A stretch of 64,000 nucleotides of DNA from Lachnospiraceae bacterium (GCA_910576545.1 CAJTKM010000017.1:1-64000); one strand, 5' to 3'. Positions 20,046-29,952 are shown, counted from the stretch's first letter. Notes: a model not told the origin generated them from the sequence alone. Numbers and translations: made by a program.

Positions 20046-21404
20046 ATGGATACAACAGTAACAAAAATAAATCCACTTGGTACAGAACGGATTGGAAAAC
20101 TGGTACTTACATTTGCTGTTCCAAGTATCATTTCTATGGTTGTCAACGCCTTATATAACATTGTTGACCAGATTTTTATCGGGCAGGGGGTAGGGTATCT
20201 TGGCAATGGAGCGACCAATGTTGTTATGCCGATGACTGTGATTGCCATTGCTTTAAGCCTGCTGATCGGCGATGGGGCTGCGGCATACTTAAGCCTGAAG
20301 CTCGGCGAGGGTGATGAAAAATCAGCAGCCAGAGGCGTGGGGTGTTCCATATCGGTCATGGTGATTGTTGGGGTTATTCTCTGCATCCTGTTTAATTTGT
20401 TTTTGGAGCCTTTGTGTAAATTATTTGGTGCGACAGAAGATATCCTGCCTTATGCCATGGATTATGGACGGATCATTTCCTATGGAATTCTGTTTTCTTC
20501 CATTGATTCCGGTATGGCGGGTATGATTCGTGCGGATGGCAGTCCAAAATTCAGCATGGCAGGGCTGCTTTTGGGATGTATCACCAACATTATCCTTGAT
20601 CCGGTTTTTATTTTTGTGTTCCATTGGGGCGTAAAAGGAGCGGCATGGGCAACGATTGCAGGGCAGATATTGAATGCCTTCCTGTATCTTGCTTACATTT
20701 GGAAATTTAAGAGCATCAAACTGGATAAGGAATGCTTCCGCATCTCAGGGAAAGTCATGGCAAAAGTCAGCAGCCTTGGCGTATCAAGTTTTATCACACA
20801 GATTACCATTGTCCTGGTTATGGCAATTACAAATAACATACTGGTGTCCTATGGTGCAGAATCGAAATATGGCGCAGAAATCCCGCTGACGACTATTGGC
20901 ATTACTATGAAAGTAAACCAGATTGTTTCTGCCATACTGCTTGGACTGGCAACAGGAGCGCAGCCTATTTTCGGCTACAATTATGGAAGCGGGCAGAAGG
21001 ACAGGGCGAAGCAGGCATACCGCATTATCTTGGCAGTATCTACAATCGTTTTGATTCTGGCATTTCTGGTATTCCAGTTTGCGCCTATGAGCATTGTCCG
21101 CCTGTTTGGTTCAGAATCGGAGCTGTACAATGAGTTTGCGGTGAAATGTTTTAAGATTTTCCTTCTGGCATGCCCGATCAATGGACTGCAGATGGCGACA
21201 GGTATTTTCTTCCAGGCTATTGGAAAACCGACACAGGCAACCATCCTTTCCCTGTCCCGCCAGATTGTTTATTTGCTCCCGGCGACATTATTGCTGCCGC
21301 TGGTATTAGGGGTGGAAGGTGCATTATGGGCAGGCCCGCTGGCGGATGTGCTGGCGTTTATAACAACTTTGGTTATGTTGAAATTATATTGGAAAAAAAT
21401 TTAG
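20046..21404 (+). CDS. MATE family efflux transporter (MepA-like)
   Basis: A 452-aa membrane antiporter. The start region KLVLTFAVPSIISMVVNALYNIVDQIFIGQGVG has the typical MATE helix 1-2 signature, and RADGSPKFSM and GAQPIFGYNYGSGQ are the family's conserved loops. About 12 helices. The ATG follows GTAGGAGG. It is only distantly like the MATE protein at 16607, so the pair is not a recent tandem copy. Ten bases separate it from the kinase-like gene, so the two are probably co-transcribed. Regulation by the LysR protein is inferred from position. Confidence 0.93.
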   Translation: MDTTVTKINPLGTERIGKLVLTFAVPSIISMVVNALYNIVDQIFIGQGVGYLGNGATNVVMPMTVIAIALSLLIGDGAAAYLSLKLGEGDEKSAARGVGCSISVMVIVGVILCILFNLFLEPLCKLFGATEDILPYAMDYGRIISYGILFSSIDSGMAGMIRADGSPKFSMAGLLLGCITNIILDPVFIFVFHWGVKGAAWATIAGQILNAFLYLAYIWKFKSIKLDKECFRISGKVMAKVSSLGVSSFITQITIVLVMAITNNILVSYGAESKYGAEIPLTTIGITMKVNQIVSAILLGLATGAQPIFGYNYGSGQKDRAKQAYRIILAVSTIVLILAFLVFQFAPMSIVRLFGSESELYNEFAVKCFKIFLLACPINGLQMATGIFFQAIGKPTQATILSLSRQIVYLLPATLLLPLVLGVEGALWAGPLADVLAFITTLVMLKLYWKKI

Positions 21405-21413
21405 GAGGTATCT

Positions 21414-22037
21414 ATGCAGGGAAGAGTTATTACAATCAGCAGGCAGTGTGGAAGCGGTGGACACAGTATTGGAAACGAATTGGCAAAGAGGCTGAATGTT
21501 CCATTCTACGATAAAGAGATCATCGAAATGACGGCAAAAGAGAGTGGCTTTCATCCGCAGTTTGTGGAGGAAAAGGGGGAACATATGGAGAGCAGTATGC
21601 TCTCCAATCTTGCAAGGCATCTGCCCTATGCGGGGCGGGGAAATTATGAGGAGTATCAGCCATTACAGGACCAGCTTTATTTTTCGCAGGCAAAGATCAT
21701 TAAAGAGCTTGCGGAAAAAGGCCCGTGTGTGATTGTAGGCAGATGTGCAGACTATATCCTGCGGGACAGAAAGGATGTTTTGAATGTCTTTATCCATGCG
21801 GATATGAAATTCAAAAGGAAACACTGTATGGAGAGAGGGCAGTTTCCGGAAGGGAATGTGGAGGATATGGTCCGCAGGAGGGACAAACTGCGTGCAGACC
21901 ATTACCGGTATTATACAGACCAGAAATGGGGGGATTCGTTCCATTACCATTTATGTCTGGACAGCAGCATGTTTGGCATTGAGAAATGTGTTGACATGAT
22001 TGAAGATGCCTGTAAAGCTATGCGTCCGACTTCATAA
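21414..22037 (+). CDS. Cytidylate kinase-like family protein
   Basis: A 207-aa protein of the P-loop cytidylate-kinase-like family (Pfam cytidylate kinase 2 type). The N-terminus VITISRQCGSGGHSIGNELA holds the nucleotide-binding loop, followed by FYDKEII and CVIVGRCADYIL. Members lack the full substrate-binding set of true CMP kinase and their substrate is unknown. RBS AGGAGG ahead of the ATG. It forms a two-gene unit with the upstream MATE gene, a pairing that suggests a phosphotransfer or nucleotide-sensing role tied to export. That link is inference. Confidence 0.88.
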   Translation: MQGRVITISRQCGSGGHSIGNELAKRLNVPFYDKEIIEMTAKESGFHPQFVEEKGEHMESSMLSNLARHLPYAGRGNYEEYQPLQDQLYFSQAKIIKELAEKGPCVIVGRCADYILRDRKDVLNVFIHADMKFKRKHCMERGQFPEGNVEDMVRRRDKLRADHYRYYTDQKWGDSFHYHLCLDSSMFGIEKCVDMIEDACKAMRPTS

Positions 22038-22243
22038 GACAGCGGGAGAGTTTCAGATATTTATGAAAAAAGCATGAGGCATTTATGTTTGAAACACTTT
22101 TTAGAAAATGCTGACAAATCAAGGAAAAGCGATGATTTCATAAGTTGTAAAATAAAAAAATCCAGACAGGCAATATTTTACAAAATACCTCATAGGATAA
22201 AACTGTAACGAAAAACCCTTTATCCTGAAGGAGGTATTTTATT

Positions 22244-22435
22244 ATGTGTGGATTTGGCTGTGGGAATGAAAGCATCATCTGGATTATCCTTCTGCTGTGC
22301 CTTTGCGGGAACAACAACGGTAACAGCTGCGGCTGCGGCGGGAACGAGAATTCATGGATTTGGATTCTGATTCTGCTGTGCTGGTTTGGCAACGGAAGCT
22401 GCGGAAACCAGCTGAATAACTGCGCGACTTGCTAA
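22244..22435 (+). CDS. Small Cys/Gly/Asn-rich repeat protein (chorion-class high-cysteine type)
   Basis: 63 residues with two tandem units of the same plan: a GCGNE-type turn, a hydrophobic WIIL/WILI run of about ten residues, then C-x-x-GN and an NSCGCG-type tail. Nine cysteines in all. RBS GAAGGAGG precedes the ATG by ten bases and a strong terminator follows, so this is a genuine single gene. Similar short proteins in Clostridia are often annotated as chorion class high-cysteine protein. A surface, spore-coat or metal-binding role is possible; none is shown. Confidence 0.75.
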   Translation: MCGFGCGNESIIWIILLLCLCGNNNGNSCGCGGNENSWIWILILLCWFGNGSCGNQLNNCATC

Positions 22436-22445
22436 AAGGCGGCGG

Positions 22446-22480
22446 AGGCTCCCGTATTTTGCGGGAGCCTGTCTTTTTTT
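22446..22480 (+). terminator. Terminator of the Cys-rich gene
   Basis: AGGCTCCCG-TATTTT-GCGGGAGCCT followed by GTCTTTTTTT, ten bases after the stop. Confidence 0.9.
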
Positions 22481-22544
22481 GCGGTGGAAAAATACGCATA
22501 CGCCTCCATTTCGTTTTAGAATAGAAGGGAAAGGAGGCGAGACT

Positions 22545-23123
22545 ATGATGGAACGCAGAAAGCAGGGCGCATCGGTGCGCCAATGGATAGAGGAGGAGCG
22601 GGAACGCCTGTCAGAACGGGCATATGCGCTTGCGGAGGACTGCGCGTTTTACGGTGCGTTTTATGCGCAGTGTGTGGAAAGCACGGCGGCAGACGCGCAC
22701 GAAGTATTTTTGGAAACGCCGTTGGCCTATAATTATTTCAGGGAAAATCTGCATCGCCTGGATTGCGCGGGGGTTTTGCGGTTTTATAAGCTGGCGGCAA
22801 TCCACCATACCATCCGCATCGTGCGGAGGCGCAAAAAGGATTTAGACTGGCAGGAAATGAAATCCGCTATGGAGCAGGTTTATGAAATGAATGGGCAGGA
22901 GCTGGAAATAGCAGAACTTCTGTACGGCTGTTCCGGCCTGTACCGGAGCGGGTTTTATGAGCTGTTCCACAAAACAACAGCGCGGTACTTATTCGGCGAC
23001 AGGATACTCAGCGGTTTTTCCTTCGCCTTTATCGGCAATTTCTGGTACAACTCTTATAACGGCTTTATGGCGTCGTTTGGGGGATATGTACCGTTCCATG
23101 TAAGAATGAAAAGCGCACTGTGA
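22545..23123 (+). CDS. Hypothetical protein, 192 aa
   Basis: An unrecognised protein starting at ATG 22545 behind AAAGGAGGCGA (a second ATG follows directly). The first 120 residues are charged and helical, with clustered Glu and Arg (IEEERERLSERAYALAED; IRIVRRRKKDLDW). The C-terminal 60 residues are aromatic- and Gly-rich (SGFSFAFIGNFWYNSYNGFM) and may fold against a membrane or form a hydrophobic core. It converges on addA with only 167 bases between. No export signal. Confidence 0.65.
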   Translation: MMERRKQGASVRQWIEEERERLSERAYALAEDCAFYGAFYAQCVESTAADAHEVFLETPLAYNYFRENLHRLDCAGVLRFYKLAAIHHTIRIVRRRKKDLDWQEMKSAMEQVYEMNGQELEIAELLYGCSGLYRSGFYELFHKTTARYLFGDRILSGFSFAFIGNFWYNSYNGFMASFGGYVPFHVRMKSAL

Positions 23124-23290
23124 CCCATGATATATGGGGCTTTTCGTTTGAAATTTCCGGCAGGGCGGCAAGCCCCATTCAGGAGCCTGCCGTCTTATGC
23201 AGCAGCCATCAGTTTTTGGCTTAAGAAACCAACCGGAAAGAAAAACTTGTTTTCTTATGTCAGGCTGCCTTTGCCGGAGAATGTTCTGCA

Positions 23291-26200
23291 TTACAATATT
23301 ACAGCTTTGCCCAGTGCGAAGGAATACAGACAGGTTTCCTTTACATGCAGACCGGTCGCCTGTTCCAGAGCGGTGCGGTAAAGCCTCAGCTGTACGGCGT
23401 AGCGTTCCCGTAACGCCTGCGCGTCATATATTCTGTCGCTTTTATAATCAAGCAGGACAATAGAATCATCTTCTTCTGTAAAATAACAGTCAATGATTCC
23501 GTTTACAAGAATTTTGTCTGGTACATCAGCGTACTCCTCACCGAAATACAGTTCTCCGGGCTGCATCAGCATGGCGAACGGACGCTCTTTTTCGATTTGT
23601 TTTGCGGAGCGGAGCCGCGCGGCAATATCCGATACGAAAAACCGGCTCAATTCCTTTCTGCGCAGGGCAGCCGCTTCTTCAGCGGAAAGCCTGCCACGTT
23701 CCACAAGCTCGGCCGCAAGCGTTTCGATTTCCGGCAGACTGTACATCTGCCGAAGGTCGGCCTCTTCCATAAAAATATGCATTGCTGTACCGATTTCTGC
23801 CGCTGTCAGCGCGGCTCCCTCCCGCCGTTTCGGTAGTTCCAGATGCGCCGTATTTGGAAGGGCTTCTTCTGTCATTTCCGCCTGATATTTCCGCTTGACT
23901 TCAGAAATAGATATTTTTGCAGGCAGCAGTGTTGCCTTTTCGTGCGGGTACTGCCAGCCTAAAAGCTGGAACAGTTCTTCTTTCTGCGGCGTTATTTCCG
24001 CGCTTTTTTCCCAGCTTTGGAAAAAGGCTTTCTGTTCTTCCGCTTTTTTCTGCTCCTGCACAGGAGCGGATAAAATGTCCTCTCGAGATAACAGAGATAA
24101 ATGCCAGCGGGACGGCTCATCGGGGAATTTGCAGGAATCTTCCCAACCAAAAGGGCTCCACGACCTCCGGAGCTCTGTTTCCTGAGGGTGGCGCAGATAG
24201 GCGGGCATTATCCAATCCAGATAGCAGGTGCCCTTTTTCAGGAAGGCGGCAGGCAGCTGCTCTGTTTTGCAGTTTGCGCGGTCTGTCCATTTTGCCAGTC
24301 CGCCGCTCCATAGATTCTTTACCGCGCCAGTCAGTATCAGCTTTTCTTTGGCACGCGTCAGCGCGACATAAAGTACGCGTATTTCCTCTTCGCGGTTTTC
24401 CTGACGTATTGCTTCCGCCAAAGCCCGTCTGGAAAGCGTATAGGATACTGTCCGCTTCTCAGGGTCGGTAAAATCCATGCCGATGCCCCATTTCTGGTGG
24501 AAAATAACAGGGCTGCGCGCGTCCATATCGTTGAACTGCTTTCCCAGATCAGAAACAAACACAACAGGAAATTCCAGTCCCTTGCTTTTATGTATCGTCA
24601 TTACGCGCACCAGATTCTCACCCTCGCTTTGGAGCTTGGCGGCAGAGGTTGCTGAGTCTGCTATTTTCATCTCATCTACATAGCGTATGAAGTAAAACAG
24701 TCCTTTCCGGCTTCCTTTTTCATATTGTTCTGCTTTTTCCAACAGAAGCCGCAGGTTTGCCTGACGAAGCGTTCCGCCGGCTGTTACGCTGAGATAATCG
24801 TAATAGCCGGTTTCCCGATAAAGCATCCGCAGAAGCTCCGGCAGGGAAAGGTCGCGCGCGGCTTTGCGCCAGCGTTCTAAATCCGCAAGGAAAGCCGAAA
24901 GCCTGCCGCGCAGAGCTTCATCCTCCCCATCGCGCAGATAAGCGGTCACACAGTCGAAAAACAGCCCGTCCTTTCCGCCCTCCAGGCGAATCAGCACCAG
25001 TTCTTCCGCGGTCAGTCCGTAAACAGGGGAGTGAAGCACTGCCAGAAGCGGGATATCCTGCCTTGGGTTATCCAGAATACAGAGGAATTGCAGCACCGTT
25101 TCTACCTCCGGCATATTAAAATAGCCTTCAGCAGTTTCGGCATAATAGGGGATGCCCTCCCTGCCGAATACATCGTCCAGCGCGCTGCCCCAGTTCTGGA
25201 TACTGCGGAACAGCACTGCAATATCGCCATAGGCAAGCGGACGGTACGCGCCTGTTTTTTTATCCAGCACACGGAAATCTGATTCCATCAGCTCACGAAT
25301 TCTCGCCGCGATTACCGTTGCCTCCAGCTGGCGGCGGTCTAATTCCGCAAGCTCTTCGGGCAGCCCGATATCTTCCGTCTGTGCTGATTCCAGCAGGAGG
25401 ATTTCATTTTCCCCGCCGCAGAAACCATCGTCACAGGGCGGGAATGCAGCCCCTGCATATAGTGCAGCATCTGCGTCATAGGCAACGCCGCCGAAATCCT
25501 TCCGCATGATTTGGCGGAACAGGAAATTTACGCCGTCCAGTATATTTTTGCGGCTGCGGAAATTTTGCGAAAGCATGATTTTCCTTGTTTTTCCGCCTTC
25601 TTCTGTCGGATAGGCTTCATATTTTTGCTGGAATAACTCCGGCATTGCGTGGCGGAACCGGTAAATACTCTGCTTGACGTCGCCCACCATAAAACGATTG
25701 TTTTCGCCTGTGCTTTCGCCCGAAACCGCCGCCAGTATCATTTCCTGTACGATATTGCTGTCCTGATATTCATCAATCATGATTTCGTCATACCGTCCGC
25801 GCATCTCTTCCGCCGCGGCAGTCGGGAGGATATGCTCCGGCGTACTGCCCTCAGCGACAAGGACTTTCAGACAGAAATGCTCATAATCGTTGAAATCCAT
25901 AATCAGCTTTTCTTTTTTTGCTGCCGCGAACCGCTCGGCAAACAGCTTTGTCAGCCGTACAAAGCTTTGCACGATGGGCGCAAGGCCGTGCAGAAGCTGC
26001 GCCTGCGTTTCCACACCATAACGGAAATAAGATTCCCGCAGCTTTTCAAGCGCTTTTTTGGCTTCACTGCGCAGGTCGCTTATTTCTTTGGCGGTGTCTT
26101 TATCCTCACCACGGTAGGCGGGCAGACGGGCAAAATCAATGGCGGCAAAAGCCAGATACCAGCTTTTGAACGGACCGGAAAGGGCGTTCCGCATGGCCTC

Positions 26201-26968
26201 TACACGCTCCAGCTCTGTTTCAAGCCGTTCATGATATCCTTCAAAACCGGAGAAAGAGGCAAGCTGTTCTGCCCGGCGCAGCAAATGCAGGGTAAAATCC
26301 AGCCCATCGGAAACAGCCTCCCGAATCAGCGGGAACCAGACAAAGCTGTCCACAGGCTCATCTTCCGCAAGACTGTACTGTGCGGCCAGCCTGTCCAGAA
26401 AGATATCAGGTTCAGGGCTGCCCTGTGCAAAGGTATACGCCTGCAATACAAATTCCCGCAGACGGCTGTCCCCTGTGGAGGGGGAAAGGGCTTCCAGAAG
26501 GTCAAAAAACCACTGGCTGGCTTCGCCTGCATAAAGTTCCTCAAGCAGGTCGTCCAGCGCCTCCCGCTGCAAAAGCGTGATTTCGGAGGGGTCAGCGGTA
26601 CGGGTTGCGGGGTCGATGGCAAGGACATGGTAATATTCGCGGATAACCTGTAAACAGAATGCGTGTATCGTCTTGATATCCGCCCGCGGCAGGAATGCAA
26701 TCTGGTTCTGCAAATGCTGGTTGTCCGGCTCTTTTTGCAGACGCTCGGAAATTGCCGCGCCAATGCGCTGGCTCATTTCGGAGGCCGCTGCCTTTGTGAA
26801 TGTCACAACAAGCAGCCTGTCGATATCCTGTTTTTCCTCTATAATGCGGGTGATGATGCGTTCTACGAGTACCGCCGTTTTGCCGCTGCCGGCCGCCGCG
26901 GAAATCAGCAGGTCACACCTGCGTGCCGCGATTGCCTGTTTTTGCTGTTCTGTCCATCGGTTTGCCAT
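23291..26968 (-). CDS. addA: ATP-dependent helicase/nuclease subunit A (AddA)
   Basis: UvrD-type helicase plus RecB-type nuclease, 1225 aa, the motor subunit of AddAB for double-strand break repair. Walker A is AAAGSGKT at residues 24-31; the DEYQDSN Walker B, QNFRSRKNILDGVNFLF, the VMTIHKSKGLEFPVVFV motif and ALTRAKEKLIL follow in order. The C-terminal nuclease shows IDCYF and LLDYKSDR. RBS AAGGAG lies before ATG 26968, with a TTGAGT-17-TATAAT promoter further up. It has its own promoter, consistent with separation from addB. Confidence 0.96.
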   Translation of the reverse strand: MANRWTEQQKQAIAARRCDLLISAAAGSGKTAVLVERIITRIIEEKQDIDRLLVVTFTKAAASEMSQRIGAAISERLQKEPDNQHLQNQIAFLPRADIKTIHAFCLQVIREYYHVLAIDPATRTADPSEITLLQREALDDLLEELYAGEASQWFFDLLEALSPSTGDSRLREFVLQAYTFAQGSPEPDIFLDRLAAQYSLAEDEPVDSFVWFPLIREAVSDGLDFTLHLLRRAEQLASFSGFEGYHERLETELERVEAMRNALSGPFKSWYLAFAAIDFARLPAYRGEDKDTAKEISDLRSEAKKALEKLRESYFRYGVETQAQLLHGLAPIVQSFVRLTKLFAERFAAAKKEKLIMDFNDYEHFCLKVLVAEGSTPEHILPTAAAEEMRGRYDEIMIDEYQDSNIVQEMILAAVSGESTGENNRFMVGDVKQSIYRFRHAMPELFQQKYEAYPTEEGGKTRKIMLSQNFRSRKNILDGVNFLFRQIMRKDFGGVAYDADAALYAGAAFPPCDDGFCGGENEILLLESAQTEDIGLPEELAELDRRQLEATVIAARIRELMESDFRVLDKKTGAYRPLAYGDIAVLFRSIQNWGSALDDVFGREGIPYYAETAEGYFNMPEVETVLQFLCILDNPRQDIPLLAVLHSPVYGLTAEELVLIRLEGGKDGLFFDCVTAYLRDGEDEALRGRLSAFLADLERWRKAARDLSLPELLRMLYRETGYYDYLSVTAGGTLRQANLRLLLEKAEQYEKGSRKGLFYFIRYVDEMKIADSATSAAKLQSEGENLVRVMTIHKSKGLEFPVVFVSDLGKQFNDMDARSPVIFHQKWGIGMDFTDPEKRTVSYTLSRRALAEAIRQENREEEIRVLYVALTRAKEKLILTGAVKNLWSGGLAKWTDRANCKTEQLPAAFLKKGTCYLDWIMPAYLRHPQETELRRSWSPFGWEDSCKFPDEPSRWHLSLLSREDILSAPVQEQKKAEEQKAFFQSWEKSAEITPQKEELFQLLGWQYPHEKATLLPAKISISEVKRKYQAEMTEEALPNTAHLELPKRREGAALTAAEIGTAMHIFMEEADLRQMYSLPEIETLAAELVERGRLSAEEAAALRRKELSRFFVSDIAARLRSAKQIEKERPFAMLMQPGELYFGEEYADVPDKILVNGIIDCYFTEEDDSIVLLDYKSDRIYDAQALRERYAVQLRLYRTALEQATGLHVKETCLYSFALGKAVIL

Positions 26969-27003
26969 GTCCTTCTCTCCTTTTGGCTGGTTTGTATGTC
27001 GCT

Positions 27004-27032
27004 ATTATAGTATAAAATGAGGAGGAACTCAA
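27004..27032 (-). promoter_or_regulatory. Promoter of addA
   Basis: On the minus strand TTGAGT at 27032-27027, 17-base spacer and a perfect TATAAT at 27009-27004, 36 bases before the addA start. I see nothing else definite in 27033-27296. Confidence 0.75.
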
Positions 27033-27296
27033 CAGAGAGCGTGTTTCTGCCAGAGAATAGGAAAATGTGTCTTCGAATCGTGTGGTTTATGGCTGTCTGC
27101 AAAGCAGAAATTTTGTCATATGCAAAAATAAACAAATGGTATCAGCAGTATTTGCAGTTATTTTATGTAAGCTGACACTTGCATTTTAATCTATACTTTT
27201 GTAAACTGACAAAAGGCGGCATATGGCAATAACAGGCAGTATGCCAAAGAGAATTAAAAACAGCAGATTCATGCTGGAAAACAGGAGGGTCAGAGC

Positions 27297-29303
27297 ATGA
27301 CAGGCAAGAAAAAAGGTTCACATTCCAGCCAGGGGATGAAGCGCAGCCTTAACGGGCGGATATTGAAAAATACTACTTTGAATATTTTATTGCTGGTAGT
27401 CATCAGCTGTATCGTCATGGCGTTTTCAATGCAGTCTTTGGCGAACAAGATACTGCTGGACAGTCTTCAGCCAATGGCAAGGCAGTCGGCAAAGACGGTG
27501 GAAGCCAATATACATATGCTGGCGGACCGTATGATGACGATTGCAGATAATGCCCAAATGAAGGCAGGGGATATTCCGGAGGACGAAGTGTACAGGAATC
27601 GTGAAACGCTTTTGACAGAGGCGGCTGAAATCTATGAGTTCCATTCCATAGGGCTGTACAATGGGAGCGGGCAGCTGATACAAGGACTTAAGGACGCGCC
27701 GCAGAGTCTGGAACAGGATTTCATTTCTCTTCTTCAGGAAACAGACAATCTGACAGTATATTCTTCGACGATATTCCAGAATAAGCTGGGCATTGCAATC
27801 GGCATGCCTATGAAGGAGAATGGGGAAACTGTTTTATATGTAGTCGGGGTATATAAATATGATACTCTGAATGATGTTATCAGCAGTATTAACATCGGTA
27901 AAAATGGTATGGCGTTTATGGCAAACAGGGAAGGCATTGTCACAGGGCATCCCGATCAATCTGTTGTTCTGGCGGGGAGCACGCTGCTGGAGCTGAGCGG
28001 CGGCAATCAGGAAGCCAGCAGCCGCGTGACAACGGGGGAAACCGGTGCAACGGAATTTTCCATCAATGGGGAAAAGATGCTTGTCGCGTTTTCACCCATC
28101 CGTGGCACACAGTGGTCTTTGGTGATACAGGTCCCGAAGGCTGACTATAATTATTTGATAAACAGCGCGGTGCTGCTGGCGGCTGCGGCAACGCTGGCTG
28201 TTCTGGTGCTTTCCATATTGCTGGTTCTCCGGCTTTCCCGTTCGATTTCCCGTCCGGTAAAGAGCGTGACGAGCCGTATGGTTGCGCTTTCCGATGGCGA
28301 CCTGCATACGGAGGTTCTGCCTGTTGATTCCGGGGATGAGATGGAAGTTATGAACCAGACGCTGGGTGAAACAGTCGAGAGTATTAACCGCTATATATCC
28401 GATATCCAGAGGGTGCTGACGCAGATTGCGGGCGGCAATCTGGATACGGAATCCCGGGTGGAGTATAAGGGCGATTTCACGTTAATTCAGCACAGCCTGG
28501 GTGAAATTATCAGCTCCATGAATGGGACGATACTTGGCTTCCAGTCTGCCGCTTCGCGCCTGACGGGCATGGCGGAGGAAATGAAGGGGCAGTCCGCGCA
28601 GCTGTATCAGGCTTCTATGGAGCAGAATGAATCTACGGAGGAGCTTGTGCAGGAGGTATGCAATGTAAAGGAACGCCTTGCGAACGTTACGGAGAGTACG
28701 GGACAAACCCGCTCCAAAACGGAAGAAATTGCACAGCGCATTGACGAAGCCAATGCGCAGATGGCTTCACTTTCCGATGCGATGGATGATATCAGCGGCA
28801 ATGCACAGGAGATTACTAAGATTGCCAAGGCAATTGAAAGCATTGCCTTCCAGACCAGCATACTTGCGCTGAACGCTTCTGTTGAGGCGGCGCGCGCGGG
28901 GGTTTCCGGTAAGGGCTTTGCGGTTGTGGCAAATGAGGTCAAGGAGCTGGCAGCCAAGAGTGCGGAAGCGGCGAAAAATGCAACGGAAATGGTGGGCAAC
29001 ACCAGCACGATCATACAGACGGGCGTAGAACTGACTGCGAATACGGCAGATTCGCTTCGGGCGATTTCTAAGGTTTCCGCCCAGATTAATACGATTGCAG
29101 ACCAGCTTGTTACTGCGGTAGAGAGCCAGGAAGGCGCGCTTGCCAGCATGGAAGGCAGGATAGAGGTGATTTCCTCCGCTGCAAACAGGAATCTGCGGAA
29201 TGCCGCGCAGACTGAGCAGTCGAGCGGTATGCTGGCGGATGAAGCGGAACGGCTGCAATCCCATGTGAGAAGGTTCAGACTGAAGGAGGGACATGGCAAA
29301 TGA
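27297..29303 (+). CDS. Methyl-accepting chemotaxis protein (Cache, HAMP, signalling domain)
   Basis: A 668-aa transmembrane chemoreceptor. Helix 1 lies near residues 29-48 and helix 2 near 288-312; between them is an extracytoplasmic double-Cache-like sensor of about 240 residues. HAMP follows ([21 protein letters not shown]), then a long coiled-coil signalling domain with the hairpin tip [21 protein letters not shown]. It signals through CheA/CheW, none of which lie here. ATG 27297 follows GGAGGGTCAGAGC. Its last four bases overlap the next gene (ATGA), so receptor and lipoprotein are translationally coupled and likely act together. Confidence 0.95.
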   Translation: MTGKKKGSHSSQGMKRSLNGRILKNTTLNILLLVVISCIVMAFSMQSLANKILLDSLQPMARQSAKTVEANIHMLADRMMTIADNAQMKAGDIPEDEVYRNRETLLTEAAEIYEFHSIGLYNGSGQLIQGLKDAPQSLEQDFISLLQETDNLTVYSSTIFQNKLGIAIGMPMKENGETVLYVVGVYKYDTLNDVISSINIGKNGMAFMANREGIVTGHPDQSVVLAGSTLLELSGGNQEASSRVTTGETGATEFSINGEKMLVAFSPIRGTQWSLVIQVPKADYNYLINSAVLLAAAATLAVLVLSILLVLRLSRSISRPVKSVTSRMVALSDGDLHTEVLPVDSGDEMEVMNQTLGETVESINRYISDIQRVLTQIAGGNLDTESRVEYKGDFTLIQHSLGEIISSMNGTILGFQSAASRLTGMAEEMKGQSAQLYQASMEQNESTEELVQEVCNVKERLANVTESTGQTRSKTEEIAQRIDEANAQMASLSDAMDDISGNAQEITKIAKAIESIAFQTSILALNASVEAARAGVSGKGFAVVANEVKELAAKSAEAAKNATEMVGNTSTIIQTGVELTANTADSLRAISKVSAQINTIADQLVTAVESQEGALASMEGRIEVISSAANRNLRNAAQTEQSSGMLADEAERLQSHVRRFRLKEGHGK

Positions 29304-29737
29304 AACGGATATTGTTGAGCATACTGCTGTTTTCTCTGACGATGCTGGCGGGCTGCGGCGACAAAGCGGCACTTCAGGATGGCTACTATACTGCGCAGGC
29401 GGCTGAATTCAGTCATGGATGGAAAGAATATATTACAATCATGGTGAAGGGCGGGGAGATTGTTTCTGTGGAATATAACGCGGAAAACGCCAGCGGTTTC
29501 ATCAAAAGCTGGGACAATGCTTATATGCAGAATATGTTGTATGTAGCAGGGACTTACCCGAATGAATACACCCGTTATTATGCCGGTCAGCTGCTGGCAG
29601 GGCAGGGAAACGGAGAGTATGATGCCATTGCGGGCGCAACGTCCTCTTTCGGGTCGTTTGAAAAGCTGGCCGAAGCTGTGCTGGAACAGGCAAGGCTGGG
29701 GGATTCTGCGATTGTAGTAGTGGATGCGGCGCACTGA
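29300..29737 (+). CDS. FMN-binding-domain lipoprotein
   Basis: A 145-aa exported lipoprotein: signal peptide with lipobox LAGC (lipidated Cys19), then a domain related to FMN-binding (NqrC/RnfG-like) proteins: [19 protein letters not shown], a strand [13 protein letters not shown], and DAIAGATSS near residues 109-117. The last is a good match to the ApbE flavinylation motif, so the Thr may carry covalent FMN. The protein lies outside the membrane. It overlaps the chemoreceptor gene by four bases, suggesting it presents a redox or ligand signal to that receptor. That link is inferred. Confidence 0.8.
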   Translation: MKRILLSILLFSLTMLAGCGDKAALQDGYYTAQAAEFSHGWKEYITIMVKGGEIVSVEYNAENASGFIKSWDNAYMQNMLYVAGTYPNEYTRYYAGQLLAGQGNGEYDAIAGATSSFGSFEKLAEAVLEQARLGDSAIVVVDAAH

Positions 29738-29754
29738 GCAGATTGGATCGAGAG

Positions 29755-29796
29755 CAAAAAACCGATGATTGGATTTTTCCAGCCATCGGTTTTTTA
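29755..29796 (+). terminator. Terminator of the chemoreceptor-lipoprotein operon
   Basis: AAAAACCGATG pairs with CATCGGTTTTTT, with an inner TGG/CCA contact, and ends in the T run. 18 bases after the stop. Confidence 0.85.
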
Positions 29797-29901
29797 ATTG
29801 CCTGCATTTTCCTTTTCATGGCCCCTGTGAGGCTGCAATGCGCAGGAAGGAAAACAGCAACAGGCAAATACTGATTCATGGTACAGTTAAGCGGTTTTAC
29901 C

Positions 29902-29952
29902 TGCACCAATACTTACACCATTTTTACACCCAATTATGCCGGTTTACACCAA
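29902..29952 (+). repeat. Phased direct repeats TKACACCAAT
   Basis: TGCACCAAT at 29902, TTACACCAT at 29913 and TTACACCCAAT at 29924 are spaced exactly 11 bases; a fourth, TTACACCAAT, follows at 29944. One-turn spacing is typical of sites for cooperatively bound regulators. They lie about 130 bases upstream of the yajC promoter. Confidence 0.55.

Noticed and set aside
16196-22240. Possible genomic island integrated at tRNA-Gly with a 3'-end direct repeat.
   Set aside because: I could find no second copy of the tRNA 3' end between 16.3 and 22.3 kb and no integrase gene.
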